Shown here in pieces: positions 1 through 8,190 of a DNA stretch of 64,000 nt. Source of the stretch: Parapristionchus giblindavisi (Eukaryota > Nematoda > Chromadorea > Rhabditida > Diplogasteridae); NCBI GenBank assembly GCA_943737045.1, contig CALSFV010000058.1, forward strand, positions 434,001-498,000. The letters run 5' to 3'. Position 1 is the stretch's first letter. Every line of letters starts with the position of its first letter. The position numbers were made by a program, and so were the translations under genes. The notes under the pieces are model-generated. The model had not been told where the DNA came from, did not search any database, and saw only the letters and a program-made list of their open reading frames with translations.

Positions 1-472
1 GGTTGATATCATAACGGTTGTGAATAATGAGGTCAGCATATATAAGTTTAATTATAATATATATTTCATGTAAAGGCCATGAAAATTCGATTAAAAATCG
101 TAATATCGAAATGGTAACTTCGTTCAAAATGAATAAATCTACCTATGAACTTTGTTTCAAAATTTTTACCGTTATTATTTTTCATGTCATTTAAGAATTT
201 TGTCATAAGGGTCATAAATATTGATCCATGAAGTCCAGTGATAAATTTTTAATAATGTAAGAGCGAATTCGTGCATAACACTTGTTGTTATTGGCAGCTA
301 GAGATTCTCTAATATAAAATCCATTGATTTGGCGTCCTACAGCTTAAAGCCGAAAGTAAACATTTTTCAATTCTTTCGTTTCGTATTGCAAATCGTCTGG
401 ACACGAATGACTCTATCTAGTATTTTATTTTGATAACATCTCATTATACGTAAAAAATCTAGTAAATAGTGC
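1..472. other. AT-rich sequence, nothing recognised
   Basis: This stretch is AT-rich and has stops in all frames. I see no convincing exon, repeat or transposon terminus in it. If the laminin-G/EGF gene to the right is real, this is probably intron or degraded upstream exon sequence. Confidence 0.4.
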
Positions 473-674
473 GTGGGAAAATGCTATGAAATTCATCCCA
501 AAATCGAGTTTAAAGAAATCATTTTGTTCTATAGTTCTGTCAAAGCCGGGAGTGATATGGCCAAAAGAGCTACAATTTTGTTATTTGAATCTCCGTATGT
601 ATCGAGGACACACCATGCTTCATTACCCCCTTGCGTGGGCAGTTGTCCTTGTTTGTCGAGATTTTACTCTTACA
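473..674 (+). pseudogene. Degraded first half of laminin-G domain 1
   Basis: Two overlapping frames carry consecutive LG-like pieces. Frame one, from 473, reads IEFKEIILFYSS, like the strand before the LLFY motif. Frame two, to 674, reads ELQFCYLNLR, then PLAWAVVLV and RDFTLT, like the middle of an LG domain up to the xLTVDG turn. The next piece, VDGQKF, begins at 694 in a third frame after 19 bases too short to be an animal intron. I therefore see at least two frame breaks (near 565 and at 675-693). These may be real decay or sequence errors. Confidence is limited because the match rests on pattern recognition only. Confidence 0.35.
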
Positions 675-693
675 CGGAGTCGGTATTTTATAG

Positions 694-761
694 GTTGACG
701 GCCAGAAATTTGTTGAATCCGAAGTTGCAACATCAGATAAGCTTAGCATCAATACAGGAAA
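694..761 (+). CDS. Exon, laminin-G domain 1 (VDGQ turn)
   Basis: Bounded by tatag before and the donor gtatgt after. The open frame starts in phase 0, reads VDGQKFVESEVATSDK then LSINTG, and ends with two bases of a codon. This is the LG segment 'L-x-V-D-G ... L-x-I-x-x-G' that precedes the LYIGG strand. The split codon joins the next exon (AA plus A, Lys) to give LSINTGKIFIGG, a textbook LG transition. The intron that follows (762-805) is only 44 bases, short for an insect but possible. The bases just upstream do not connect cleanly to the rest of the domain. Confidence 0.5.
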
Positions 762-805
762 GTATGTTGGAAAATATAATTATCAGTATTATATGAATCA
801 TTTAG

Positions 806-954
806 AATTTTCATCGGTGGATCGAATATTAAATTGCCTAGAGGATTACAAAACATTGGAAACTTTGTTGGTTGTATGAAAAAGGTACATAATATTTGTT
901 TAATTAAATTCACTATTTCGAAGAGAATGCAAAATTATTTTATTAAAAATCGGA
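806..954 (+). CDS. Exon, laminin-G domain 1 (IGG...GC segment)
   Basis: The acceptor is tttag at 801-805. The frame reads IFIGGSNIKLPRG, then NIGNFVGCMKK: the IGG strand followed by the conserved F-x-G-C near the end of LG domains. A possible donor (gtacat) lies at 885 and a possible acceptor ends at 923, giving a 39-base in-frame segment that could be a mini-intron or plain coding sequence. The frame stays open either way, to a good donor (gtgagc) at 955. With the next exon joined, the second conserved Cys falls 25 or 38 residues after the GC, within the normal LG range. Confidence 0.5.
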
Positions 955-1266
955 GTGAGCTCAAGTGTTCATGTAAACAGCGACATTTTTTCGAATTAAA
1001 AAATCTTCATTGCATGTTAAATGCACCATCAAAATATGGTTGGAATGCTAGCTTTTGAATATTAATTTTTTTTGAATATGAAAATTTTGCCCGTGCTTCA
1101 TATTATGTGTTTTTGCTTCTCTCCTCTCGCATGTTCATTTCTACCTTGTTTATCTTATTAACAACGTCCCCTGAAATCCTGAAATACACTTTTTTGCGAT
1201 TTAGCTTTCGATAATTTGTAATAACAATGCAATTTTGTTGTAAATTGGCGGGTAGTCAAATTAGAG

Positions 1267-1329
1267 CTTATCTTTCCGACACTCTTGATGACGATACTAA
1301 ATGCCCATCCCAAGCTATTTTTGCATTTG
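1267..1329 (+). CDS. Exon, end of laminin-G domain 1 and linker
   Basis: The frame reads YLSDTLDDDTKCPSQAIFAF and ends with one base of a codon before the donor gtaatg. With the acceptor ending at 1266, two leading bases complete a codon with the single base left by the 954 exon (A plus CT, Thr). At the other side G plus AT makes Asp, giving FDPC at the start of the EGF domain. The single Cys is in the place expected for the terminal LG cysteine. There is a second possible acceptor two bases earlier. The assignment rests mainly on phase agreement on both sides. Confidence 0.38.
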
Positions 1330-1902
1330 GTAATGCTCTCTCGTAGACAAAGAAAGCGAGTCAAAGAACGCCTGAGCCGAGAGTTTCAAATTAGACCGGG
1401 GTGTGACTTTAAAAGCCGAGAAATGTTTCCCAGAAATCAATGATGTGCACAAACGCCACTCTATAAAATGAATTTTTAAATTAATTAGAAGACCTTTTAC
1501 ATCAGTGGTGTCTTACCACAAATTGATTTAGGTTCGATTAAATTCGTATCTTCTCTCATTATCTCATGAGCCTTCATTCACATCATCGGCAGGAAGTATT
1601 ACAGGTCAGGAAGATTTTCTTTCCGACAATTATGTAGAATTTTTATGACAATTTCAAAAAATCCTCATTATTAATTTAAAAAAAACTTGCAAAAATAGCA
1701 AAGCCAACTGCTTTTTGCTAACTGCAAGGGCTCTTGCAATGACGATGTTACTAATTTCTATAGTTACGCATTATCGCTTCTACAATATTACTCTAACCCT
1801 ATGAAACTTTTTTCTCCTGAAAGGGTAATGTCATTCAACAGATCGTAAATATGCGTTTATTCATTCTAGATCGTCCTCATCATCTTCCATTGTGTTCTTC
1901 AG
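1330..1902 (+). other. Intron, no recognised content
   Basis: AT-rich sequence between two predicted exons, opening with gtaatg and closing with a pyrimidine-rich stretch and ttcag at 1898-1902. I see no transposon terminus, repeat or coding exon in it. Confidence 0.35.
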
Positions 1903-1961
1903 ATCCGTGTACACTATCGAAATGTGGCCACGAGTGTATCGTAACTGCAGATATGATTAAG
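1903..1961 (+). CDS. Exon, EGF domain, first half
   Basis: It follows a strong acceptor (tgtgttcttcag). The frame reads PCTLSKCGHECIVTADMIK, supplying EGF cysteines 1 to 3 with spacing x4 and x3. It starts with two bases of a codon, as usual for EGF modules, and ends on a codon boundary at a donor gtctta. Joined to the exon 50 bases downstream it completes a six-cysteine EGF domain of ordinary size. EGF domains of this class are extracellular spacer or binding modules; three disulphides would form 1-3, 2-4 and 5-6. Confidence 0.6.
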
Positions 1962-2011
1962 GTCTTATATATTATATTTCACCAAGTCTGAAATTATCAA
2001 TAACTCTTCAG

Positions 2012-2060
2012 CATTCATGCCTTTGTTCATTTCCTTCATACGGAACGAATTGTGAACGAA
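2012..2060 (+). CDS. Exon, EGF domain, second half
   Basis: Acceptor aactcttcag, then an in-frame reading HSCLCSFPSYGTNCER, ending one base into a codon at the donor gttagt. It supplies EGF cysteines 4, 5 and 6 with spacing C-x-C-x8-C and the conserved aromatic-Gly (YG) before the last Cys. Reading through the donor would hit a TAG two codons later, which supports splicing here. The phase (one base left over) matches the acceptor phase of the exon at 2581. Confidence 0.6.
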
Positions 2061-2580
2061 GTTAGTTTCTGGTATCTGTAAGGATTATGTGAAATTTGGA
2101 ATTGAGAATTGATTTTGATTTACTCGAGGTCTCAGACCTAAATATTATTATATTGGCCTTCCTTAAAAGCTAAGAGCTTTATTAGTCGTTAAGAACAAAT
2201 TCATTGGAGTCCAAAATGCGCGTCAAAATAATTTGACTGCTGTACGTGAATGAAAAAAAGTCAAAACTAACATTTGCATTTTACTCAATTGAAAAAAAAG
2301 GTTTAGAAATCATTATATCGCATAATCTTATTTTGGTTAAAAAGTAGGAAAAATAAATTACAAAAACATAATTATTAAAAATTGAGCTTTCTCTATGGCG
2401 GACGGGTCAATGCGCTTAAATGGAACAGGATATTTAGAATTCCGAGATAAATCTATCATGGACCAGTAAGTTTTAATATTATAAAAAGAATCCTATTGAC
2501 AAAGTCTTTCCCTCCAACTTAATATCATGTTGATGTGGAAGTTTCGTTACTAAATTTAGTGCGATGATATTTGTCTTCAG
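2061..2580 (+). other. Intron, no recognised content
   Basis: AT-rich sequence between the EGF exon and the next predicted exon. It opens with gttagt and closes with ttgtcttcag. I find no repeat or transposon end here. A missing exon carrying the first Cys of a second EGF domain could lie in it, but I could not pick one out. Confidence 0.3.
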
Positions 2581-2637
2581 CAAAATGTATTAGCGTTGCC
2601 TGCCTACTTATTGTTATAAATATGCCCATGGTTCAGT
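2581..2637 (+). CDS. Candidate exon with paired cysteines (second EGF-like piece?)
   Basis: Bounded by ttgtcttcag and a perfect consensus donor (AGT then gtaagt). The frame reads KCISVACLLIVINMPMVQ, with one-base phase at both ends, as expected of an EGF-type cassette, and it joins the previous exon in frame (A plus CA, Thr). If the donor is ignored the frame continues CKSCANYKGTC, which resembles an EGF tail but leaves only five cysteines. So either this is a second EGF domain with a piece missing, or the segment is not coding. Alone it could also be mistaken for a signal peptide. Confidence 0.3.
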
Positions 2638-3257
2638 GTAAGTCTTGCGCCAATTATAAGGGAACTTGTAGTATAGTACAGATCCGTTCTGGGAAGAAAT
2701 TCAATATCTTCTCAGTAAACGAAATGTTTTCCTTACACGGAGTGATAGAAGGCTGAACACTGATGGTAGTCTGAGACGAAAAGGTGGGGGTGCGGGGAAT
2801 ATGGTGGGAGATGTAGAACAGTCCAACCGTAGCTCGTAAGTTTAGCAATGGTCACTCTTGCAGAGCGTGGTCCTATTTAAAAAAAAATAATGGGCTGAAG
2901 ATTTATGTTAATCTTCTGGCAATTCATCTGTATTAAACCACTGACAACGACGCCTACGCTCATAATCGTCGTAGAAGATAGACTTTCATCCCCAGTGATC
3001 AGATGACAGAGCAGTCGTTTCGGCGCTGGGTTAGAAGAGAAACTGCCCCAGCGATAAATATAGACATAACTACGAACGAACAAAGTGTTGTAAAGAAACT
3101 TTCGCATCAAGGTATTACTGAAGTGGTAAATAACGATTTATTTCAATCTTCAGAATCACTGGTGACAAATTGAAATTATCAATGGAGATCAAGCACAATG
3201 GACATATCGAGAACGAACAGGTTATTATTGTTTTCCTATCTCGTTCACAATTTTTAG
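2638..3257 (+). other. Intron or unresolved coding gap, with mariner debris
   Basis: The phases of the exons on either side (one base left over at 2637, phase 0 at 3258) do not match, so at least one exon or another splice site must lie here. Candidates are a stretch after the acceptor ending near 2719, or read-through of the 2637 donor. The interval also holds a mariner-like transposase fragment on the minus strand. Confidence 0.3.
2900..3035 (-). pseudogene. Mariner-like transposase fragment
   Basis: On the minus strand the translation contains KRLLCHLITGDES, matching the mariner block around the first catalytic Asp (TGDE). After a one-base shift of frame it continues FYDDYERRRRCQWFNTDELPED, like the 'YDN-x-RRR-x-W ... 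DE-P' stretch just after that block in mariner transposases. Only this part of the catalytic domain is visible, with at least one frameshift and no terminal repeats, so it is a dead fragment. It sits inside an intron of the laminin-G/EGF gene in opposite orientation. Identification is by motif only. Confidence 0.45.
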
Positions 3258-3377
3258 GACGTTTGGAGACAGTTCTTTGTTTTATTTCTTTCTAATGTGA
3301 GCTTATTGAAGATATTGTTGTACACTGGTGATGAAGAAGATGATTATATGAAGATTAGTTTGAACAAATATGGAAAG
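3258..3377 (+). CDS. Exon, laminin-G domain 2, first part
   Basis: A long pyrimidine-rich tract and tttttag precede it. The 40-codon frame includes LLKILLYTGDEEDDYMKISL and then NKYGK, matching the LG core 'F-R-T ... LLLY-x-G ... DY-x-x-x-x-L-x-x-G-K'. It begins and ends on codon boundaries. The donor chosen here is gttaaa, which is weak; gtgaaa six bases later is an alternative adding two residues, but the LG alignment fits the first better. The usual N-terminal 'F-x-G-x-S-Y' strand of the domain is not seen, so an upstream exon is probably missing from the model. Confidence 0.5.
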
Positions 3378-3908
3378 GTTAAAGTGAAATTTAACTTAAT
3401 TTTACTTTAAAATTCTTTACTTTTTTTGCCTTTTTTTGCATTTTAACATTTTATTTAGATCAATGTTTTGATGAAGTGATATTAAATGGTTTTAATGATC
3501 TTGTTCATAAAACATAATCAAACTTTCTTCATAAAGTTTGCCTTCCATCTCATTTCGGTTCATCCTCTTGATCGTTTGTGTTTACTATTCAGCGCTGGAT
3601 TTTTTTTGTTCTATATTTTTTTTGTCTTTTGGTTTCTCTTGGGCTTTTGAGATTTTTTTGTTCGGTTTTTGTGCAAATAAATTTAAAAAAAGGAAAAGAA
3701 AATCAACACACGCTTGAAAAGTCAGTTTGTGCAACCTCCCATTTCATCATGATGACTATTTCAAACGACGCGGGATGATGTAAATTAAAAACAGCGCGCG
3801 GACTTTAAGGAAGATCATGTGGAATAGATGCAAAAATGAGCGGGAGAGTGTGGAAATTAGTCAGAGTGCGAGCAGCTGTAAATAGGGCTTAATAACGGAA
3901 CTTTACAG
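3378..3908 (+). other. Intron, no recognised content
   Basis: T-rich, AT-rich sequence between two exons of laminin-G domain 2. The open frame at 3578-3778 is Phe/Leu-rich low-complexity translation of T-runs and is not supported as coding. Confidence 0.35.
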
Positions 3909-4003
3909 ATTGTTCTCACCATGAACCTTGGGGCTGGAGATTTTGTTCTTTCTCATGAAAAATCAATTCTATTAGGCAAGTGGACAACAGTGGATGTAAT
4001 CAG
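3909..4003 (+). CDS. Exon, laminin-G domain 2, middle part
   Basis: Acceptor tttacag, donor gtaaaa. The frame reads IVLTMNLGAGDFVLSHEKS and then ILLGKWTTVDVIR, with two bases over. This is the LG stretch 'x-L-G-x-G ... L-x-x-G-x-W-x-x-V-x-V-x-R'. Thr replaces the His that usually follows the Trp. The two leftover bases plus the A at 6218 make Arg, so the domain continues IRSKRSVRMTVN after removal of a 2,214-base intron. The LG pattern flows unbroken across three separate splice joins, which is the best support for the whole model. Confidence 0.6.
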
Positions 4004-4409
4004 GTAAAACACTTTTATCGATAATAAATTATTTATTATACAATGGATTGATTGATTTTCGATACCGTGCTTAATTTTTGTGATCATAGTATAACATGAC
4101 AATTTATTTCAGTTGGCTAAATAAATAAAATGACTCCCAATACAGTGAGGGACATAATGATATGACACCCCTAAAATTTTGTGATTCCGACCAAATCATG
4201 AGCGGAAATGAAAAGAGGTATATACCATTTGTATCACCGCCGTCGATAACTAAGGTAGCCAACATATAAGAATATTCACTTTCCCGGTCAACGAAAAAAT
4301 ATTGATTTTCCGAAATTTTGCCGGGACATAATGATATGACACCCTGATTTTTTTCATGAGTTATTATTTTTTTCAAACTTCCGCATAACAGCAACGGATC
4401 AACAATAGG

Positions 4410-4670
4410 TTAGTAATCAATGTTATGGACCTTCCTCGAGATTGCACCGGATATGCGATTGGGCATGCTCCCATAGAGGGTATAAATCACTTGAGGCTCG
4501 ATATCGTCCCGCTCCTTTTTGATGGCAGCCTTTAACTCGGCGACGGATGCATACTGTTCGTTGTTCTTGTGCACACGACTAACCAGGATGCCCCATATGT
4601 TCTACATGTGGTTTGCATCGGGGGAGCCCGCAGGGCATGGAAGAACTGGGATGTTCTTGACTGTGAACAA
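4410..4670 (-). pseudogene. Tc1 transposase C-terminus, left-arm copy
   Basis: Inverted copy of the transposase fragment found at 5189-5452. Here the codon before NIWG is TAG, so the frame is broken in the middle of the conserved 'SPD-N ... WG' block. The copy ends in the same tyrosine and TAA as the right-arm copy. It is non-functional by itself and is explained by the palindrome. Confidence 0.65.
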
Positions 4671-5191
4671 TACCTTTGAGGGGTGCTGACAAGGATGGAG
4701 GCGCTGTATTTCTGGGATATCAGGTGGCGGGCACTGTTCTTCCACATGAACGTGAAGAGGGTAGTCTGGAGCATCGTCTGATACTCCGTATCGGTCATCC
4801 TGCTGGAGCTGAAGAAGACACAGAGATTTCCGAAATTTTAGAACTCAACCCTTTAATGTACATAATATTTTTTAATTATTCAAATTATCAGTTTCTGATT
4901 GCGTTCACCGATGAAAAGAAGTTAAACTCCGATAGTCCGGACGGGAATAACTGCTTCTGACGTGATGTCGGCAAGGAACCGCATTATTTCAGCAGTAGAA
5001 ACTTAGGTCATGTTCTGGAGCGCGTTCTAAAATTTCGGAAATCTGTGTCTTCTTCAGCTCCAGCAGGATGACCGATACGGAGTATCAGACGATGCTCCAG
5101 ACTACCCTCTTCACGTTCATGTGGAAGCCCGCCACCTGATATCCCAGAAATACAGCGCCTCCATCCTTGTCAGCACCCCTCAAAGGTATTG

Positions 5192-5452
5192 TTCACAGTC
5201 AAGAACATCCCAGTTCTTCCATGCCCTGCGGGCTCCCCCGATGCAAACCACATGTGGAACATATGGGGCATCCTGGTTAGTCGTGTGAACAAGAACAACG
5301 AACAGTATGCATCCGTCGCCGAGTTAAAGGCTGCCATCAAAAAGGAGCGGGACGATATCGAGCCTCAAGTGATTTATACCCTCTATGGGAGCATGCCCAA
5401 TCGCATATCCGGTGCAATCTCGAGGAAGGTCCATAACATTGATTACTAACCT
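5192..5452 (+). pseudogene. Tc1 transposase C-terminus, right-arm copy
   Basis: The translation contains IPVLPCPAGSPDANHMWNIW then GILVSRVNKNN, VAELKAAIKKE and SMPNRISGAI, ending in a TAA. These are the C-terminal landmarks of Tc1-family transposases: 'LPWPARSPDLNPIENLWG', the ELK-x-AI helix and the SMP-x-R motif. The acidic catalytic residue expected in 'NPIENLWG' is replaced (here HMWNIWG), so the active site is lost. Upstream, in another frame, MTDTEYQTMLQTTLFTFMW resembles the region before the second catalytic Asp, and the 'DNAPPH' motif is mutated. No ATG start applies; this is a fragment. Confidence 0.75.
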
Positions 5453-5883
5453 ATTGTTGATCCGTTGCTGTTATGCGGAAGTTTGAAAAAAATAATAACT
5501 CATGAAAAAAATCAGGGTGTCATATCATTATGTCCCGGCAAAATTTCGGAAAATCAATATTTTTTCGTTGACCGGGAAAGTGAATATTCTCATATGTTAG
5601 CTACCTTAGTTATCGACGGCGGTGATACAAATGGTATATACCTCTTTTGATTTCCGCTCATGATTTGGTCGGAATCACACAATTTTAGGGGGTGTCATAT
5701 CATTATGTCCCTCACTGTACTTTGTTTTATTCACGTTACGCCTCATACATCGCGAAAATTCGCGTTACATTAAATTTTTATACAATATAAAGTTTCTAGT
5801 ATCGAAAAAGTTTTTTTGTTTTTTTGAAGGATCCACCAAAAAGACTTTTCAATAAAATAAATTCTATAATATGTCTAGTAATA

Positions 5884-6165
5884 CAGTGGTGGCCAGAAGG
5901 AAAACATATTTTGTTTTTTTGAGAATAACTTTTCTTGTAGCTAACCGATCAGCTTGAAATTTTTATATAGTGTGCTCAAACGTGTTTCACAATGTACACA
6001 TAGGCATGGAGCCGATTTTTTAATTTCAACGGCAGTTATCGATACTATTTGCATTTATTGGATATTAATATTCATATCGAAGGTATATTGAGAATTTCAA
6101 AAGGATAACAACATAAAAAGTTATCCTAAAAAAACCAAAATATGTTTTCCTTCTGGCCACCACTG
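5884..6165. mobile_element. 282-bp Tc1/mariner-type MITE
   Basis: Begins cagtggtggccagaaggaa and ends with the inverse, with TA on both sides (5882-5883 and 6166-6167). The terminal inverted repeats match almost perfectly for about 46 bases and more weakly beyond. The interior is AT-rich without coding capacity, so it would be mobilised in trans. Its termini differ from those of the element at 4143-5717, so it belongs to a separate family. It lies in the same intron, ending 52 bases before the next predicted exon. Confidence 0.85.
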
Positions 6166-6217
6166 TACAAAATATTTCTTCATTGGCTTTATTTTATTGA
6201 CTCGTTATTCGATTTAG

Positions 6218-6321
6218 ATCAAAACGGTCAGTTCGTATGACAGTCAACAGTGAATCGCCTGTCATGAGTGAAACGCCTATTGGAAGTGAACAATTAAACG
6301 TTTATGGATCTATATTTATAG
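6218..6321 (+). CDS. Exon, laminin-G domain 2, third part
   Basis: Acceptor ttattcgatttag, donor gtatta. The frame is one base, 34 codons and one base. It reads SKRSVRMTVNSESPVMSETP, then EQLNVYGSIFI, matching the LG pattern 'R-x-x-x-x-x-x-V-x-x ... L-N-x-x-G-x-x-x-I-G-G'. Both edges join their neighbours in frame: IR/S on the left, and I-G-G on the right once G joins GT. Confidence 0.65.
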
Positions 6322-6418
6322 GTATTACTAATATTATAATTATGTTTTTCGCAGATAAAAGTTCATATCAAATTTGTTTACAAACGATAATTAATAATTG
6401 AGAGTAAATTATATTGAG

Positions 6419-6555
6419 GTGGTCGTCAATCACATCTTACCCTTCGTGAAGACGGTTTCAATGGTTGTATTGAATGGATCAAAATAGGAGAAACGGTCAT
6501 ATCATCGCCTCGTCAATCAACAAATTCCATTAATATTGAACCATGCCTACAATGA
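6419..6555 (+). CDS. Terminal exon, laminin-G domain 2 C-terminus and stop
   Basis: The frame reads GRQSHLTLREDGFNGCIEW, then IKIGETVISSP and INIEPCLQ, then TGA at 6553-6555. It carries the conserved LG ending 'DGF-x-GCI-x-x-x-x-I-x-G ... C', with 27 residues between the two cysteines. The acceptor used (attgag, ending 6418) lacks a good pyrimidine tract; a better-looking one (tttttcgcag, ending at 6354) would give a 33-base intron and destroy the domain. The intron is 97 bases. Possible polyadenylation signal attaaa lies near 6612. The LG domain ends the protein with only two residues after the last Cys. Confidence 0.62.
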
Positions 6556-8190
6556 TATTTCTCTTACCTCGTCACTCGTCCCAAGAACTCCAAGAAGAAC
6601 AATAACAAGAAATTAAACAAAGAATTTTTTCCACGGAAATGTAGATATCTGAAATTTTTCTACATTGCCTTTTTTAATGTTGAACAATTATCCTCCTTTT
6701 ATGTATATAAAAAAATTGTGCAAAGCTTGTGAGATTATTAAAATGCTTGCTAGAAGAACTTTGGTGACTTGGTGACATATCAATTTTCTTTTAATGGTCA
6801 ACATTTGTTAAGAGAGATGACCGTTAAGACTTGACCACCCCCGGACACGTGCGCTAGCAATGAGAACTGGGGGTCCATACTTGGGTGTTAGGAGTGTCAT
6901 CGGCCCTTATTACACAAAACAGCTGAAATTTCTTGTTTGTGCACTCAGGCTATTAGAAAAATTAATTTAAAAAAACAACGTTTAAAAATCATAATTTTTC
7001 AAATTGTTAAGATGAAGTCTAAATATCATGTGCGATACGTCTAGCTTGCACCGACCTTGCTAATTCACTATTAGCATCATTCTTCTGCCTTTTCTCTCTG
7101 CGGTTCGGTCGGTTGTACTATTCTCTCTCGACTACACTCGCCTATTCCATCAAGAGAAGAGGGCCAACAGTTGAGTCCCCTCCTAGTAGACTTTGGAAAG
7201 TCAGGAGCGGTATATCCGTATTGTCAAGCAGGCCAATTGGACGAGCAACGTCAAGTTTTCGTGGGTTATTTGACAATTCTAATCAAGTTTCATATGCTGA
7301 CGTTTTCTTGAATGGAGATGAATTCTCTCAGAAGCGAAAGGATAAATCTTGTGGATGAGAAGATCCCCCCTGTTTTGGCCCCTTCTGCATTTAATGTGCT
7401 GATGAGATAAATAATTGAAATTAATTATTAGCATCGAATGTGCGTTGATTCCTAAACCACTTTTTTGACTCAAAATTTTGGTTTTTTTTTGGACAATTCA
7501 TCGCTTGTTCTAGTTTGTGACAGAGTTTTTCCACCAGGTATTGTAGCCTAAGCAATCCTGCATTGATTCCACTTAAAACTGGGTTCTCCACGTTAGACCC
7601 AGTTGTCGAATTTTTCGCTCGAATTTCCGTCATCGATGGTTTTCCCGAACAAATGCTGTATTTTCCAAACGATTGGTGCGGAATTGTGGTCTACTCAAAG
7701 TTTCGAGGTGAGACGGGTAAAATGACACGTGAAGCCCATCACTTGGATCAATTTGAATATTTCGATTTTCACGACCCTGGGGTCATGTCCGAAAATTTCA
7801 AAATAACTCAAGTTTGAAATGTTTTCATTTATGCAGCTTATTGTGAAGTACTAATGATGTGAATAATATTCAGCCAATGCTCAATGCTGATCTATCCTTT
7901 CAACCATTTTTCGAACATTTTCGTTCTGAATGCGTGCGAAAAATCAGAATTGTGTTTGAATCAGTGCTTTCTGTAACATTCCGTCATAGTACTTTGCAAT
8001 GTACATAATCAATATGAAAATAGTTTTTTTTTCGAAAGTTCAAAAAATTGAATTTGAGTGCCTTCTTTTTCGACAAGTTTCTGAAATATTGCATTTTTTC
8101 CACTCGAATGCTGCGACAATGAGCAAATGACAATGACAATGTGAAGTTTCATGATGAGTAAATATAGTAAAAACCGGCATTCGGCTCACG
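6556..8190. other. AT-rich sequence between gene and satellite
   Basis: This holds the likely 3' untranslated region of the laminin-G gene and then unassigned sequence. Two open frames stand out on the + strand. One ends at 7358 and is Ser/Arg-rich with VSYADVF near its end, a flavour seen in retroelement gag-like proteins, but too weak to call. The other runs 7563-7817 and I do not recognise it. I see no terminal repeats, poly-A tail or target duplication that would define an element. Confidence 0.35.

Larger units (their letters stand above)
4143..5717. mobile_element. Palindromic Tc1-like transposon in an intron
   Basis: The element begins cagtgagggacataatgat and ends with the exact inverse, with TA duplications at 4141-4142 and 5718-5719, the Tc1/mariner target site. 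It is not a simple element: the left arm (4143-4843) and right arm (5024-5717) are near-perfect inverted copies of about 700 bases around a 180-base unrelated centre. Each arm carries the same piece of transposase C-terminus. The arms differ by scattered substitutions and small indels, including a 7-base segment near 4730 present only on the left. It is thus a foldback element made of two head-to-head Tc1 ends, and cannot encode a working transposase. Confidence 0.85.
473..6555 (+). other. Split gene (3' part) for a laminin-G/EGF extracellular protein
   Basis: This is a hand-assembled gene model spanning about ten exons. In order they encode a damaged laminin-G (LG) domain, an EGF domain, a short Cys-containing piece and a second LG domain that ends the protein. 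Evidence is the succession of LG hallmarks (VDGQ, IFIGG, NFVGC, then LLYTGDEEDDY, LGAGD, GKWTTVDVIR, SIFIGG, DGFNGC), an EGF cysteine pattern of C-x4-C-x3-C-x10-C-x-C-x8-C, and matching splice phases. Proteins with LG-EGF-LG order include neurexins, agrin, perlecan and related matrix or cell-surface proteins; I cannot choose among them. The part between 2637 and 3258 is unresolved and the first LG domain carries apparent frameshifts, so this could be a decaying copy. The 2.2-kb intron 4004-6217 is filled largely by two transposons. No 5' end or signal peptide is seen in the window. Confidence 0.6.

Noticed and set aside
2571..2756. Small secreted Cys-rich peptide gene (hydrophobic CLLIVIN stretch followed by CKSCANYKGTC)
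   Set aside because: There is no ATG at the start, and the piece fits better as an exon, with a strong acceptor and a perfect gtaagt donor in phase with the EGF exons.
4532..4960. Two open frames in the left arm of the palindrome
   Set aside because: They are out-of-frame or mirrored readings of the Tc1 transposase remnant.
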